Program-made: the position numbers and the translations under genes
In this document: positions 26,071-34,316 of the stretch, piece by piece
How the letters are laid out: each line of letters begins with the position of its first letter
Position numbering within the stretch: position 1 is the stretch's first letter
NCBI RefSeq assembly: GCF_000021485.1
Contig: NC_011761.1
Location: 62,001-126,000 of the forward strand
Length of the DNA stretch: 64,000 nucleotides
DNA from: Acidithiobacillus ferrooxidans ATCC 23270
GTDB taxonomy: Bacteria; Pseudomonadota; Gammaproteobacteria; Acidithiobacillales; Acidithiobacillaceae
Direction of reading: 5' to 3'
Notes under the pieces: model-generated
The model's input: only the letters and a program-made list of their open reading frames with translations
The model's database searches: none
What the model was told of the DNA's origin: nothing

Positions 26071-26228
26071 TTCAGATCAGTCAGGAATTATTGAAGCCGC
26101 GTGCCAGCAGCCGCCATCTGGTCGTACCAGCGGTATTTACTCTTCCGTCCAATGCTTGGCGTGCCCGCCCACGCTCATATCGTAGCGCAGACAGCGACTT
26201 GGTCAGAGGTGAGCCTCCCAAGGATTGA
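26067..26228 (+). pseudogene. Short ORF fused to island debris after fic
   Basis: ATG overlaps the Fic stop (ATGA) and begins MIQISQELLKPRASSRHLVV, which looks like the real N-terminus of a coupled gene. After about 28 residues it runs antisense into the end of the frameshifted vapC and stops at 26228. Probably a truncated partner of fic; family not recognised. Confidence 0.35.
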
Positions 26229-26633
26229 TGATGGCCACGCCGGTCGGCTCGAAGTCGGCTACATTCCGGGTCACCACGGTCATGCCATGCACAAGTGCGG
26301 TGGCTGCGATATACGCGTCTCGCTCGGGGCGAGGATTGGGCACATGGAGTTGGGCACAACGAAGTGCTACAACCCCTCATCGATCGGCAGCGTGCGTTCG
26401 GAAAATTCAGGAAGAACATGGTGGTCCATCCAAGTGCGCAGCCGCGCTCCTTGAACGGCGTCACGCCGCTCCACGCGGAGAATACCAACCTCAAGTTCCA
26501 TGGTGGTCACGGCCGAGATGTAGAAACTCGTTGCGTCCGTGCCCGACAGCCATGCTGTAACGTTGGCATCGGCCCTGCCGTCGCCGGCCTTGCGCAGCTC
26601 GGAAATAACATTGGTATCAAGCACGAACATCAT
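26203..26633 (-). pseudogene. vapC: VapC-type PIN toxin with frameshift
   Basis: The frame opens MMFVLDTNVISELRKAGDGR (first catalytic Asp) and continues to PEFSERTLPIDEGL-stop. Shifting frame near 26372 restores VALRCAQLHVPNPRPERDAY, then VHGMTVVTRNVADFEPTGV and INPWEAHL-stop at 26203. One base is missing within GATGAGGGGTTGTAGCA. The reconstructed protein would be about 143 residues with all four PIN acidic positions. Either an inactivated toxin or a sequencing error; its antitoxin gene is intact. Confidence 0.85.
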
Positions 26634-26872
26634 TCAAAGGCCGCTGGCCGGGGAAACTCGCGTGAACGGGGGATCTCCATTTCGATATCGGCAATGCCCG
26701 GCATGGACAACGCCTCAACGAGGTTCCTACGCTTGCCAGTAAGTCGCCGGTATTCCTCGATGCTCAACAGCACGTGTGCTGGTTTGCCGCGATCCGTGAT
26801 GAACACTGGGCCGTTCTTGGCACGAGCAACGTCCTGATTAAGTTCTCGGCTGGATAGGGTCGTGATGGTCAT
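26630..26872 (-). CDS. Phd-type antitoxin
   Basis: 80 residues beginning MTITTLSSRELNQDVARAKN followed by GPVFITDRGKPAHVLLSIEEYRRL, the Phd/YefM fold, then a toxin-binding tail. ATG at 26872 has CAGGAGG about 8 bases upstream and overlaps the vapC start by four bases. Because the toxin reading frame is broken, this may persist as an orphan or anti-addiction antitoxin. Confidence 0.9.
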   Translation of the reverse strand: MTITTLSSRELNQDVARAKNGPVFITDRGKPAHVLLSIEEYRRLTGKRRNLVEALSMPGIADIEMEIPRSREFPRPAAFE

Positions 26873-26955
26873 GGCGACACCTCCTGGATGGGATAGTGTA
26901 GGTAAGTTGCTACACGCACGCCACATTTGCAAGCTCATCTACGACCGAACTGACG

Positions 26956-27129
26956 CTAACCCATCAGTTTCCCTTTGTTGGCATCGAGAAACGCGGCGGT
27001 GACTTTCGGTTCGCCCGCTTCCCTGGCGGCCTTCTCGATTTTGGCCTTGGCCATGTTGCGCACGAAAGAAGGCATCTTCTCCAGGCGTTGCAGTGCGTCT
27101 TCGTCCCAGGGCAGCGTCTGTTCGCTCAT
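26956..27129 (-). CDS. Small PCP_red-domain-like protein
   Basis: 57 residues: MSEQTLPWDEDALQRLEKMP then SFVRNMAKAKIEKAAREAGE. This pattern (W-x2-x-A-x2-R/L-x4-P-x-FVR-x-M-x3-I-E-x-x-A) resembles the PCP_red domain found at the C-terminus of light-independent protochlorophyllide reductase and as stand-alone proteins in non-phototrophs. Function of stand-alone forms is unknown. GGAG lies upstream of ATG 27129. Confidence 0.6.
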   Translation of the reverse strand: MSEQTLPWDEDALQRLEKMPSFVRNMAKAKIEKAAREAGEPKVTAAFLDANKGKLMG

Positions 27130-27239
27130 TCGTCGACTCCTTCATCAGGTGGGTACAGGTAGGGGATTGCGCTTGCGCGCACAGGTATTGAGGCCATTAT
27201 CAAACAGTCTGCGCGGCAAGTCACGACGCCCCTGTGACA

Positions 27240-27668
27240 TCAGGAAAACCAACGCAGGAATGCCGCGGCGGTGAGTGCCGTGACACCCAGGCCAAAATCG
27301 GCACCCAGAACCCGGCGCTGCCCCGCGCCCGACCATCCGCTTTCAAAGCCCAGGTAGGTCATTCCGAGGATGATACCCGCAACGGCACACGCCATCTTGA
27401 GGAACAGGGCCGTCAGGGCGATCCCGTGAATGTCGGGCAAACGGCCATCATAGGCATAGCTGGTAATCCCGAAAAGGGCGCCGGTTACCCCCTGGTTAAC
27501 CCATCCCAAGGTGATTACCCACACCAGCGTTCTCTGCGTGCCGGGAGAACGGCGCGCCAGCAGCAGCGCCGCGGCGCCGCCGCCGACGATGGCCACCGCC
27601 CCCAGATTGTGCAGCGCCTGAATGCAGGCATAGAGCAGAAGTTGGGTGCTGAAGAAGAAGCCCGACAT
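27240..27668 (-). CDS. Four-helix integral membrane protein, unassigned
   Basis: 142 residues with four hydrophobic segments (about 5-35, 48-68, 80-105, 118-140) and an early His (QALHNLGAVAIVGGG) in the first. The layout is reminiscent of CopD-like four-helix proteins but no motif proves that. ATG at 27668 follows the stop of the secreted protein gene by 2 bases, so the two form an operon with the larger gene first. Confidence 0.7.
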   Translation of the reverse strand: MSGFFFSTQLLLYACIQALHNLGAVAIVGGGAAALLLARRSPGTQRTLVWVITLGWVNQGVTGALFGITSYAYDGRLPDIHGIALTALFLKMACAVAGIILGMTYLGFESGWSGAGQRRVLGADFGLGVTALTAAAFLRWFS

Positions 27669-27670
27669 GG

Positions 27671-28102
27671 CTACTTGACCGTAACCAAAATGCACCGGTT
27701 GACCCCGATGAGGACGTGCGCCACCGTGGCCTCCTTGATGCAGATGTCATGGGTACCGGGCGCCAATGTGCCCAGGGAAAAGGTCCCCTTCAGTTCATGG
27801 CTTAATCCGGCCATGTGGTTGTCGACGTAGAAGTGGATGTGATTGCCGTTAGGGGCCAGGGTGACATCGTAGGACAGGACCACGGGAACGCCGGCAGCGA
27901 TCTCGGCGCCATTGGCGGGGGCGAGGATCTGGATATACTTCAGGCCGGAAGGCGTGGTACCGCTGCCTTGGGGCATTTTTCCAACGGGGTTGCCGTTCAT
28001 GGCGAGCTGCAAGGGAGGACTGGCCGCAGCTCCGAGCGAAACCATCATCGGGCATAGCGACACAGCGGCGACCAACAGGATACGGCGGATATCGGGGCTC
28101 AT
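27671..28102 (-). CDS. Secreted beta-sandwich protein, DUF4399-like
   Basis: 143 residues with a signal peptide (cleavage near AASP, about residue 27). The mature part has IQILAPANGAEIAAGVPVVL then HIHFYVDNHMAGLSHELKG and LGTLAPGTHDICI, an Ig-like pattern similar to DUF4399-type periplasmic proteins. Cys residues near 117 (DICIKEA) and 137 (NRCILV) could form a disulfide. It is first gene of a two-gene operon with the downstream membrane protein. Role unknown; a periplasmic ligand or metal function is possible. Confidence 0.65.
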   Translation of the reverse strand: MSPDIRRILLVAAVSLCPMMVSLGAAASPPLQLAMNGNPVGKMPQGSGTTPSGLKYIQILAPANGAEIAAGVPVVLSYDVTLAPNGNHIHFYVDNHMAGLSHELKGTFSLGTLAPGTHDICIKEATVAHVLIGVNRCILVTVK

Positions 28103-28130
28103 AAGGCACCTCCAGTGTATGGCCGGACAC

Positions 28131-28149
28131 TACTCCTGATTGGAGTATA
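28131..28149 (-). promoter_or_regulatory. Palindrome over the -10 box of the secreted-protein operon
   Basis: TACTCC (28131-28136) and GGAGTA (28142-28147) form a perfect inverted repeat around TGATT. On the minus strand, TATACT (28149-28144), a near-consensus -10 box, overlaps it about 45 bases before the secreted protein ATG. No good -35 box is seen. A repressor site is inferred. Confidence 0.4.
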
Positions 28150-28247
28150 GCAGGTGGGAAAGAGAATGCTTCCGTCCTAGTCCGCAACGGACACCAAACG
28201 TGCTGCACTGCGGTTGGCCCATGCGATTTTCATCGGGATAGGCCTGT

Positions 28248-30506
28248 TCAGGGCCGTTCGATGGTCCTTATGACAGGATTTTCTGCCAGAGACGCCTCGT
28301 TTCCCGTGATCAGGCGGGTGCCCCGTTTGAACGTGAGATAGGCCCAGAACCAGTTGAACATCACCGAGATGCGGTTGCGCAAACCCACGAGAAGAGCTAC
28401 ATGAATCAGGCCCCATAGCCACCAGGCCGATGCGCCGCTCACGTTGACGCCGTTGAAGCTTGCCACTGCAGCTTTCCTGCCGATGGTGGCGAGGCTGCCC
28501 ATGTGGCGGTATGCAAATGGCGGTTGCTCCGACTGTCCTTGTAGTTTTCGGCGAATCGTTCTTGCCACGTAGGCCCCGCCCTGCTTCGCCGCCGGTGCCA
28601 GGCCGGGCACCGGTTTTCCCTTCCAGGCATTGGCCAGCGCGGTGTCACCGATGACAAACACGTTTGGCAGACCGGCTACCGAGAGGTCCGGTTCGACTTT
28701 CACCCTGCCGCTGCGGTCGGCTGCAGCGTTGAGCCATCGCGCCGCCGGGGATGCCACGACCCCCGCCGCCCACAATACCGTGCGAGACGCCAGGCGTTCG
28801 CCGTTGATGCGCACTCCCTCCTGATCAATGTGCTCTACCCTGCTTTCCAGCATGACCTCGACGCCCAGCCGTTCGAGTGAGCGCTGCGCCTTTTCTGATA
28901 ATACTCCGGGAAAAGTCGGCAGGATGCGCGCAGCCGACTGAATCAGAACCACGCGGGCGCTGGCCGGGTCGAAATAGTGGAACTCCTTCTCCATGCCGTG
29001 GCGCACCAGTTCGGCAATGTCGCCTGCCAGCTCGACCCCTGTTGGTCCGCCTCCCACAATCACAAAGGTGAGCAGGCCCAGACGCTCGGCGGGATCTTCG
29101 GCAGATTCCGCCTGTTCGAAGGCGGAGAGAATCCGTCGCCGTATTTCCACCGCATCGTCGATGGTCTTCAATCCCGGCGCATAAGGCTCCCACTCGTCCC
29201 GTCCGAAATAGCTGTGGGACGCGCCCGTAGCAAGCACCAGGTAATCGTATGACAGGCGTCGTTTGCCGATCAACACCGCCCGTTGCGTGGTATCGATCCC
29301 GGTCACCTGACCCAGCAGCACCTGTACGTTGAGGTGATCGCAAAACAGGCCACGCACCGTAGCGGCGATATCGGCAGGGGAAAGCGAAGCCGTGGCGACC
29401 TGATATAACAAGGGCTGGAACAAGTGGTAGTTATGGCGATCGATCAGGGTCACCCGCACCGGCGTTTTGGTCAACCGCGCCGCGCATGCCAGCCCACCGA
29501 AGCCGGCGCCCACGATCACCACGTGCGGCGCACCCTCCGGCGGACATGTCTGCCTGCCGCTGATCTGCGGGAGGATAGCCGAAATCCATTTGTCGAGCGA
29601 CAGATCGCCCGGCCCATACAGGCCAACCAGTGCCAGCGTCATCATGAAATAGACATCCGCCGGATCAGCCGCGCCGGCTGCATGCATCCCGGCAACGGCC
29701 AGCATAAGCAGTAGTGCGGCGGGGCGGGCGGCCAGGCCGAAAGTCACGAGCAGCGCGCCCACCAGCGCCAGCGTGGGCGCCGGGGCAAAATGGGCCAGCG
29801 ACTTTTCCGGAAGCAGCTTTGTCAGCCCGACGGGTATCGAGGTTTCCGTACTTGCCGCCAGCAGTGCCAACCCAAGCCACAGACGGATAAGCAATTGATA
29901 GTACGGCCTGAGATATCGCGTAACGGCGCCCGCCAGGCGGGTCAGCGCCGTGGCGAAGGGCAGCGCGGTATCCCCCAATCCTCGGGCGAGGAGATGGTCC
30001 AGCGACAGTGGCCCCGCACCACATATCACGAACCACCCGAACAGCACCGCCGAGTACAGGTTGATATCCAGAGCGAGGTAGTTGAACTGGACCACCAGCA
30101 CGAGAATGAGCATGTACAGCGCGGCCCACCGGGTTGCCAACCCCAGCGCGAGCAACATCGGGATGATCATCTGTATCGCGGCGCCCAGATAGGTGGGGCT
30201 GAGCGGCTCCACCCACGGCACGGGATATGCCGCACCGGACAGGTAGGGCTCGATGCTCAGGCCGAAAATCCTTAATACGCCCGACACAAAAAAGACTTTC
30301 GCCAGCCACAGGCGGATCAGGAGGTCCACCACAGGTCCGCCCGAATGCTCCAGCAAGCGGTAGGTGGCAGCGAGGGCGCCTGTCGGAGCCGGCAGCCACC
30401 GGGTGGCGAGGTCGCGGAGGCTTCGCTCTGCCCTGTTCAATCTACCGGACCGCGATGGCCATAGGTTTGCCGGCGCATTGCAGGTAACCTGAACCCTTGG
30501 GGGCAA
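28248..30506 (-). CDS. Fusion of two DoxX-like membrane domains with type II NADH dehydrogenase
   Basis: 752 residues. Residues about 55-175 and 200-315 each look like a four-helix DoxX domain (VVDLLIRLWLAKVFFVSGVLRIFG; YYQLLIRLWLGLALLAAS, ending YGPGDLSLDKW). From about 325 a complete NDH-2 follows: first dinucleotide fold HVVIVGAGFGGLACAARL, second FVIVGGGPTGVELAGDIAEL, and FAD/quinone motif NVFVIGDTALA, with a C-terminal amphipathic tail. NDH-2 oxidises NADH and reduces quinone without pumping; DoxX/DoxD domains are linked to thiosulfate:quinone reduction and redox homeostasis. The TTG start at 30506 is the longest option and uncertain. Confidence 0.85.
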   Translation of the reverse strand: MPPRVQVTCNAPANLWPSRSGRLNRAERSLRDLATRWLPAPTGALAATYRLLEHSGGPVVDLLIRLWLAKVFFVSGVLRIFGLSIEPYLSGAAYPVPWVEPLSPTYLGAAIQMIIPMLLALGLATRWAALYMLILVLVVQFNYLALDINLYSAVLFGWFVICGAGPLSLDHLLARGLGDTALPFATALTRLAGAVTRYLRPYYQLLIRLWLGLALLAASTETSIPVGLTKLLPEKSLAHFAPAPTLALVGALLVTFGLAARPAALLLMLAVAGMHAAGAADPADVYFMMTLALVGLYGPGDLSLDKWISAILPQISGRQTCPPEGAPHVVIVGAGFGGLACAARLTKTPVRVTLIDRHNYHLFQPLLYQVATASLSPADIAATVRGLFCDHLNVQVLLGQVTGIDTTQRAVLIGKRRLSYDYLVLATGASHSYFGRDEWEPYAPGLKTIDDAVEIRRRILSAFEQAESAEDPAERLGLLTFVIVGGGPTGVELAGDIAELVRHGMEKEFHYFDPASARVVLIQSAARILPTFPGVLSEKAQRSLERLGVEVMLESRVEHIDQEGVRINGERLASRTVLWAAGVVASPAARWLNAAADRSGRVKVEPDLSVAGLPNVFVIGDTALANAWKGKPVPGLAPAAKQGGAYVARTIRRKLQGQSEQPPFAYRHMGSLATIGRKAAVASFNGVNVSGASAWWLWGLIHVALLVGLRNRISVMFNWFWAYLTFKRGTRLITGNEASLAENPVIRTIERP

Positions 30507-30625
30507 CAGCAGTATGCCGTGTCCATTAAATATTCCATATGATTCATAAGTTGGTATTATAGGCGGTGGGGCACATCATGGGAACGACTTGTGCTTGTAA
30601 TACCCAGACGGATGAGGAGCGCGTT

Positions 30626-31072
30626 ATGCCGCAAAGCAGCGGATTATTGGTCATTGATCTTCAGTTTGGATTTTCCCCCAAGCCGGACCTGGTGGACCGT
30701 ATCAGGGATGCGGCCCAGGATTATTCGGTTGTCGTGGCTACCCGTTTCTGCAATCTGCCCGACAGCCTGTTCCGGACCCGCATGAACGACGGCAACGATG
30801 GCGGTGCGGTGATCGACGTGGGGCACGCGGTGGTGATCGATAAACCGGGTTACGGATTGAATCACGCGGCGATCACCGTCTTGCGTGAGTTTACGGGAAT
30901 CACCGAATGGGGGCTGGTCGGTAGCCGGACGGGCGCCTGCATAATGGCCTGCGGGTTTTCCCTGTGGGACGCGGGGATACCCTTTCACGTCATTCGCGAT
31001 CTGTGTGCTTCCGAAAAGGAGCCCATGTGCGGAGCGGTCAGCACGATCCTGCAACAGAAGTTTGGCGTGTGA
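30626..31072 (+). CDS. Isochorismatase-fold cysteine hydrolase
   Basis: 148 residues with the Asp-Lys-Cys catalytic pattern: Asp in LLVIDLQFGF (about residue 10), Lys in VVIDKPGYG (about 73), and Cys in GSRTGACIMACGFSLWDAG (about 105). ATG at 30626 is preceded by GAGGAG six bases upstream and is preferred over 30566. Substrates vary widely in the family (isochorismate, nicotinamide, ureidoacrylate and others). It is divergent from the DoxX/NDH-2 gene; the 119-base gap carries TATTAT near 30555. Confidence 0.82.
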   Translation: MPQSSGLLVIDLQFGFSPKPDLVDRIRDAAQDYSVVVATRFCNLPDSLFRTRMNDGNDGGAVIDVGHAVVIDKPGYGLNHAAITVLREFTGITEWGLVGSRTGACIMACGFSLWDAGIPFHVIRDLCASEKEPMCGAVSTILQQKFGV

Positions 31073-31078
31073 CCGCCG

Positions 31079-32164
31079 CTATTTCTTGCCTATATACACA
31101 TCCACCAGCTCGCCGGGAAACAGGTTCATGTGTGCCGGAATTTTGAACTTGAAGAGAATCGGCAGCACCCGTACGTCCACTTTTTCGGTTCTTTGATTGG
31201 ACAGTTCGATCTTCGGCGTCACGTAGGGCTGTATCCGTACGAACTGCAGCGGTACGCTGACATTGCTGAGTCCGCGAATGAACATTTTCGCGGTAATGTC
31301 TGCGGGGGCCGGAAGCCGTGGCACCAGTATTTCATCCAGATAGGCGCGGACCTGCATATAGGCGGTCTTCTTGCCCATCACCACGACCGGATTCATCCCC
31401 TGCGTATAGGTGCCGTAGACTCCCTGGGGGGACGCGTAGCTGCCGACGGCGGTGCTGATGCGCAGGACATCGCCGGTGACCGGCGCCCGCACCACATATT
31501 CCCGCAACAGGGCGCTGCTGGACGCGTAGGTTTTTTGCGCCGCGTCATATATGGCTTGTTGATTCCGGATATCGTAACGCCAGGCGCCGGCCCTGGTCAG
31601 CGCATACTGCGCCTGTGCCACCTTAAGATTGTTCCGGGCAATCAGGACCGAGTTTTGCACGTTCTCCAGGGCAAGTTTGCTCACCGCCTGGGGATCGATG
31701 GCCCTTTCCCTTTGGGTGATTCCCAGTTGTGCCTGCTGGTATTTCAGGCTGGCCCGGGCATATTCGACCTGTTTTTCGGCAATGGTCAGGGTCTCTTTCC
31801 GGGGTTCCGCTTTCAATTCCTGCAACAGGGCCAGGGCGGCCTGGGCCTGGGCCTTGTTCTGGGCCACCAGTTCCTTTTGCACGGAGTCATCGATGGCGAA
31901 GATCGGCGCGCCCTTCGCCACCGTCTGCCCCTCCTGGACGAAGATGCCGGTCACCCTACCGGATACCTGGGGGTAGATGTTGATGTTTTCGCCATCGGCC
32001 GCGTAACTCTCGATGATGCCGTTGGCGAATATTCCGTTGACGTAGGGATTGTAGTTGGTGGCCAGAGGGGGTTGCGGTGGCGTTTGCCGGCTGTATATGT
32101 AGGCGCTGACCAGGCCGATGAGGATGCCAACGATGGCGAGCCCGAATAGTATCTTATTTCTCAT
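31079..32164 (-). CDS. HlyD-type membrane fusion protein of an ABC exporter
   Basis: 361 residues: one N-terminal membrane helix (ILFGLAIVGILIGLVSAYIY), a lipoyl-like half motif (NIYPQVSGRVTGIFVQEGQTVAKGAPIFAID), a coiled-coil hairpin (about 90-190) and a second lipoyl half (VVRAPVTGDVLRIS). Resembles DevB-type adaptors. ATG at 32164 overlaps the end of the ATPase gene. It is the last gene of the permease-ATPase-adaptor operon. Substrate unknown. Confidence 0.85.
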   Translation of the reverse strand: MRNKILFGLAIVGILIGLVSAYIYSRQTPPQPPLATNYNPYVNGIFANGIIESYAADGENINIYPQVSGRVTGIFVQEGQTVAKGAPIFAIDDSVQKELVAQNKAQAQAALALLQELKAEPRKETLTIAEKQVEYARASLKYQQAQLGITQRERAIDPQAVSKLALENVQNSVLIARNNLKVAQAQYALTRAGAWRYDIRNQQAIYDAAQKTYASSSALLREYVVRAPVTGDVLRISTAVGSYASPQGVYGTYTQGMNPVVVMGKKTAYMQVRAYLDEILVPRLPAPADITAKMFIRGLSNVSVPLQFVRIQPYVTPKIELSNQRTEKVDVRVLPILFKFKIPAHMNLFPGELVDVYIGKK

Positions 32165-32846
32165 GGTCCGCTCCTGCCTCGGGGACGATCCGGCCATCTT
32201 CCATACGGATGATCCGCGTCGCGTATTCATAAATTCTGCTGTCGTGAGTCACGATGATGATCGCACGCTGCATATTCAAAATATGCTCCTTGACGAAGGC
32301 GACGATTTTCCTGCCGGTGTCCCCATCCAGGGAAGCGGTAGGCTCATCGAAAATCAGCAGGTCCGGTTGGGCAACGATGGCGCGGGCGATGGCGACCCGT
32401 TGTTGCTCGCCCCCGCTGAGTTTGTAGGGCGGCAGGCTTTCTTTTTCCGCCAGACCGACGACCTGCAGCGTTTTGCGCGCCGCCGCCAGACTCTTGTCCC
32501 AGGGCTCGCGCCGGAGAATCAGCGGAATGGCCACGTTTTCCAGGGTGGTCAGGCGGGGAAAGAGATGGTAATCCTGAAAGACGAAACCGATGGTCTGCAG
32601 ACGAAAGCCGGCCAGTGCGTCACTGCCCAGCTTCCAGATATCCGTATCCTTGACCACCACATCGCCGTCATCGGGGCGCAAGATGCCGGAGATGATGCTC
32701 AACAGCGTGGTTTTGCCGGAGCCGGAGGGGCCGACGATATACAGCATCTCGCCGAAATTCACCGCGAAGCTGACATCGCGCAGCGCGTAGGTCTGGTTCG
32801 GTGCCTCGCCAAAGGATTTGGTGATATCCCGCGCGGTCAGGATCAT
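32154..32846 (-). CDS. ABC transporter ATPase, LolD/DevA/MacB type
   Basis: 230 residues from ATG 32846. Walker A GPSGSGKTT, Q-loop FVFQDYHLF, signature LSGGEQQRVAIARAI, Walker B LLIFDEPTASLD, and switch His THDSRI. It powers the exporter with the flanking permease and adaptor. The start one base after the permease stop suggests tight coupling; an ATG at 32867 inside the permease gene is an alternative. Confidence 0.93.
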   Translation of the reverse strand: MILTARDITKSFGEAPNQTYALRDVSFAVNFGEMLYIVGPSGSGKTTLLSIISGILRPDDGDVVVKDTDIWKLGSDALAGFRLQTIGFVFQDYHLFPRLTTLENVAIPLILRREPWDKSLAAARKTLQVVGLAEKESLPPYKLSGGEQQRVAIARAIVAQPDLLIFDEPTASLDGDTGRKIVAFVKEHILNMQRAIIIVTHDSRIYEYATRIIRMEDGRIVPEAGADHEK

Positions 32847-32847
32847 G

Positions 32848-33984
32848 CTAACCCCGGAAGACGTCAAAGGGGTCGATGCGGATGACCTTGCGAATGCCGA
32901 TATAGCTCGAAAAGGCGGAAATGATCAGGACCATGATCAGGGCCAGAAACAGGTTTTCGTAAGTGACCATGGCGGCGTAGTTGGCGATCTCCACTTTGGA
33001 GATGGCGATCATGGTGGAAGACAGCAGCACGCCGAAGCCGAAACCCAGGAACCCCACGACCAGCGACTGAAAGACGATCATCTGGATCAGTTCGCCGCTT
33101 TTGGCGCCAATGGCCTTGAGAGCGCCGAAATGCTCCAGATTGTCCAGAACGAACATGTAAAAGGTCTCTCCGGCGATGGATAGTCCTACGAGAAAACTGA
33201 TCAGAGTCATGATCAGGATGCTGGTGCCCATCCCGGTCTGAAATTCATAGAACCGGTCGTTGCGGGTGATGAATTGCCGATCGGTCAAGGCCAGATAGCC
33301 CAGTTGCTTTACCTGCTGCTCGATGGCGGCGATATCCCGGGTGCTTTTGGGCTGCACCAGGATGTAGGAAATCAGGTAGCGGGTGGAGGGCAGGTCCTGG
33401 GTGGCGCGGTTATAGGTGGTATACAGGGTCGGCAAACCGAACAGGCCGGACACCGGGGTGTGGGCCAGGGCTACGACAACCGCGCGATGATCATTGATCT
33501 CAAAGCTGGTGCCTATTTTGGGGCTGCCCAGTTTGGCGTAGTTGGCGTCCTTGACCATGATGAAAGCGTTGTTCCTGTAAATATCCAGAATATTGCCGGA
33601 GATGATCGTCGGTCGGCCGAACAGGCTGGCGTCGTCCAGACCGATGATGGTGGCGGACTGATAGGTGCCGTCATTGAGCTTGACGAGGCCCGCACCCACA
33701 TAAAAGGGCACCGCAAACTTGACGCCGGGTATGCTGCGCACCGCGTCCAGCACATAGTTGGGCATGGGGATACTGTTTTGCGGGGTTCGGACGGCGGGGT
33801 CCATCACCCACATCCTGGCACCGACATTCACGATGTTGGCCGCGGATTGATAGAGTATCCCGGAAAACATGGAGGTCATCTGCATCATCAGAAAGACGGA
33901 GAAGGTGATGCCGATGACCAGGGTGGCGAATTTGCCTTTGTCGTTGAGCAGCAGTTTCAGGGCGATGCGGAGCAGGCCGTTCAT
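32848..33984 (-). CDS. ABC transporter permease, DevC/MacB type
   Basis: 378 residues with the type VII/FtsX topology: one N-terminal helix (FATLVIGITFSVFLMMQMTSMF), a large periplasmic domain (about 45-255), then three C-terminal helices (ILIMTLISFLVGLSIAGETFYMFV; IVFQSLVVGFLGFGFGVLL; LFLALIMVLIISAFSSYIG). It ends IDPFDVFRG, as in this family. First gene of the three-gene operon. No outer-membrane channel gene is adjacent. Confidence 0.88.
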   Translation of the reverse strand: MNGLLRIALKLLLNDKGKFATLVIGITFSVFLMMQMTSMFSGILYQSAANIVNVGARMWVMDPAVRTPQNSIPMPNYVLDAVRSIPGVKFAVPFYVGAGLVKLNDGTYQSATIIGLDDASLFGRPTIISGNILDIYRNNAFIMVKDANYAKLGSPKIGTSFEINDHRAVVVALAHTPVSGLFGLPTLYTTYNRATQDLPSTRYLISYILVQPKSTRDIAAIEQQVKQLGYLALTDRQFITRNDRFYEFQTGMGTSILIMTLISFLVGLSIAGETFYMFVLDNLEHFGALKAIGAKSGELIQMIVFQSLVVGFLGFGFGVLLSSTMIAISKVEIANYAAMVTYENLFLALIMVLIISAFSSYIGIRKVIRIDPFDVFRG

Positions 33985-34316
33985 GGCTGAATGCCTTTTG
34001 GTGCGTTGCCCCTGTGCGTGATGCTGATCGCACCCATAGTTCTCCAACCTCCGCCTGATTCCAGACAACCCCGATCCTGCCGGCCCGCCAGGTAGAGATG
34101 ACGCTTCCTCGCAGCCATCGTGTCACGATGCGCGATCTGCTCGCGTAAAGAAGGATAGGGGTGCGCCACGGGATGCGCAAGGTGCATCGGGGACCATCGC
34201 CCGTGCATCGGTTCGGCGCTGTGGATTTGAAGCCGCCCCCGTGGGCGTTTACACTGCAGAGCAGCGCGGGGCCTGGTGTTCCGGCCGACAATCTTTTCCG
34301 GGTGGAGAGCTTCTAA
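33985..34316. other. 332-base intergenic region
   Basis: Divergent gap between the ABC permease gene and the small protein at 34317. It holds no supported gene. GGTGGAGAG at 34301-34309 serves as ribosome site for the ORF at 34317. Confidence 0.4.
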
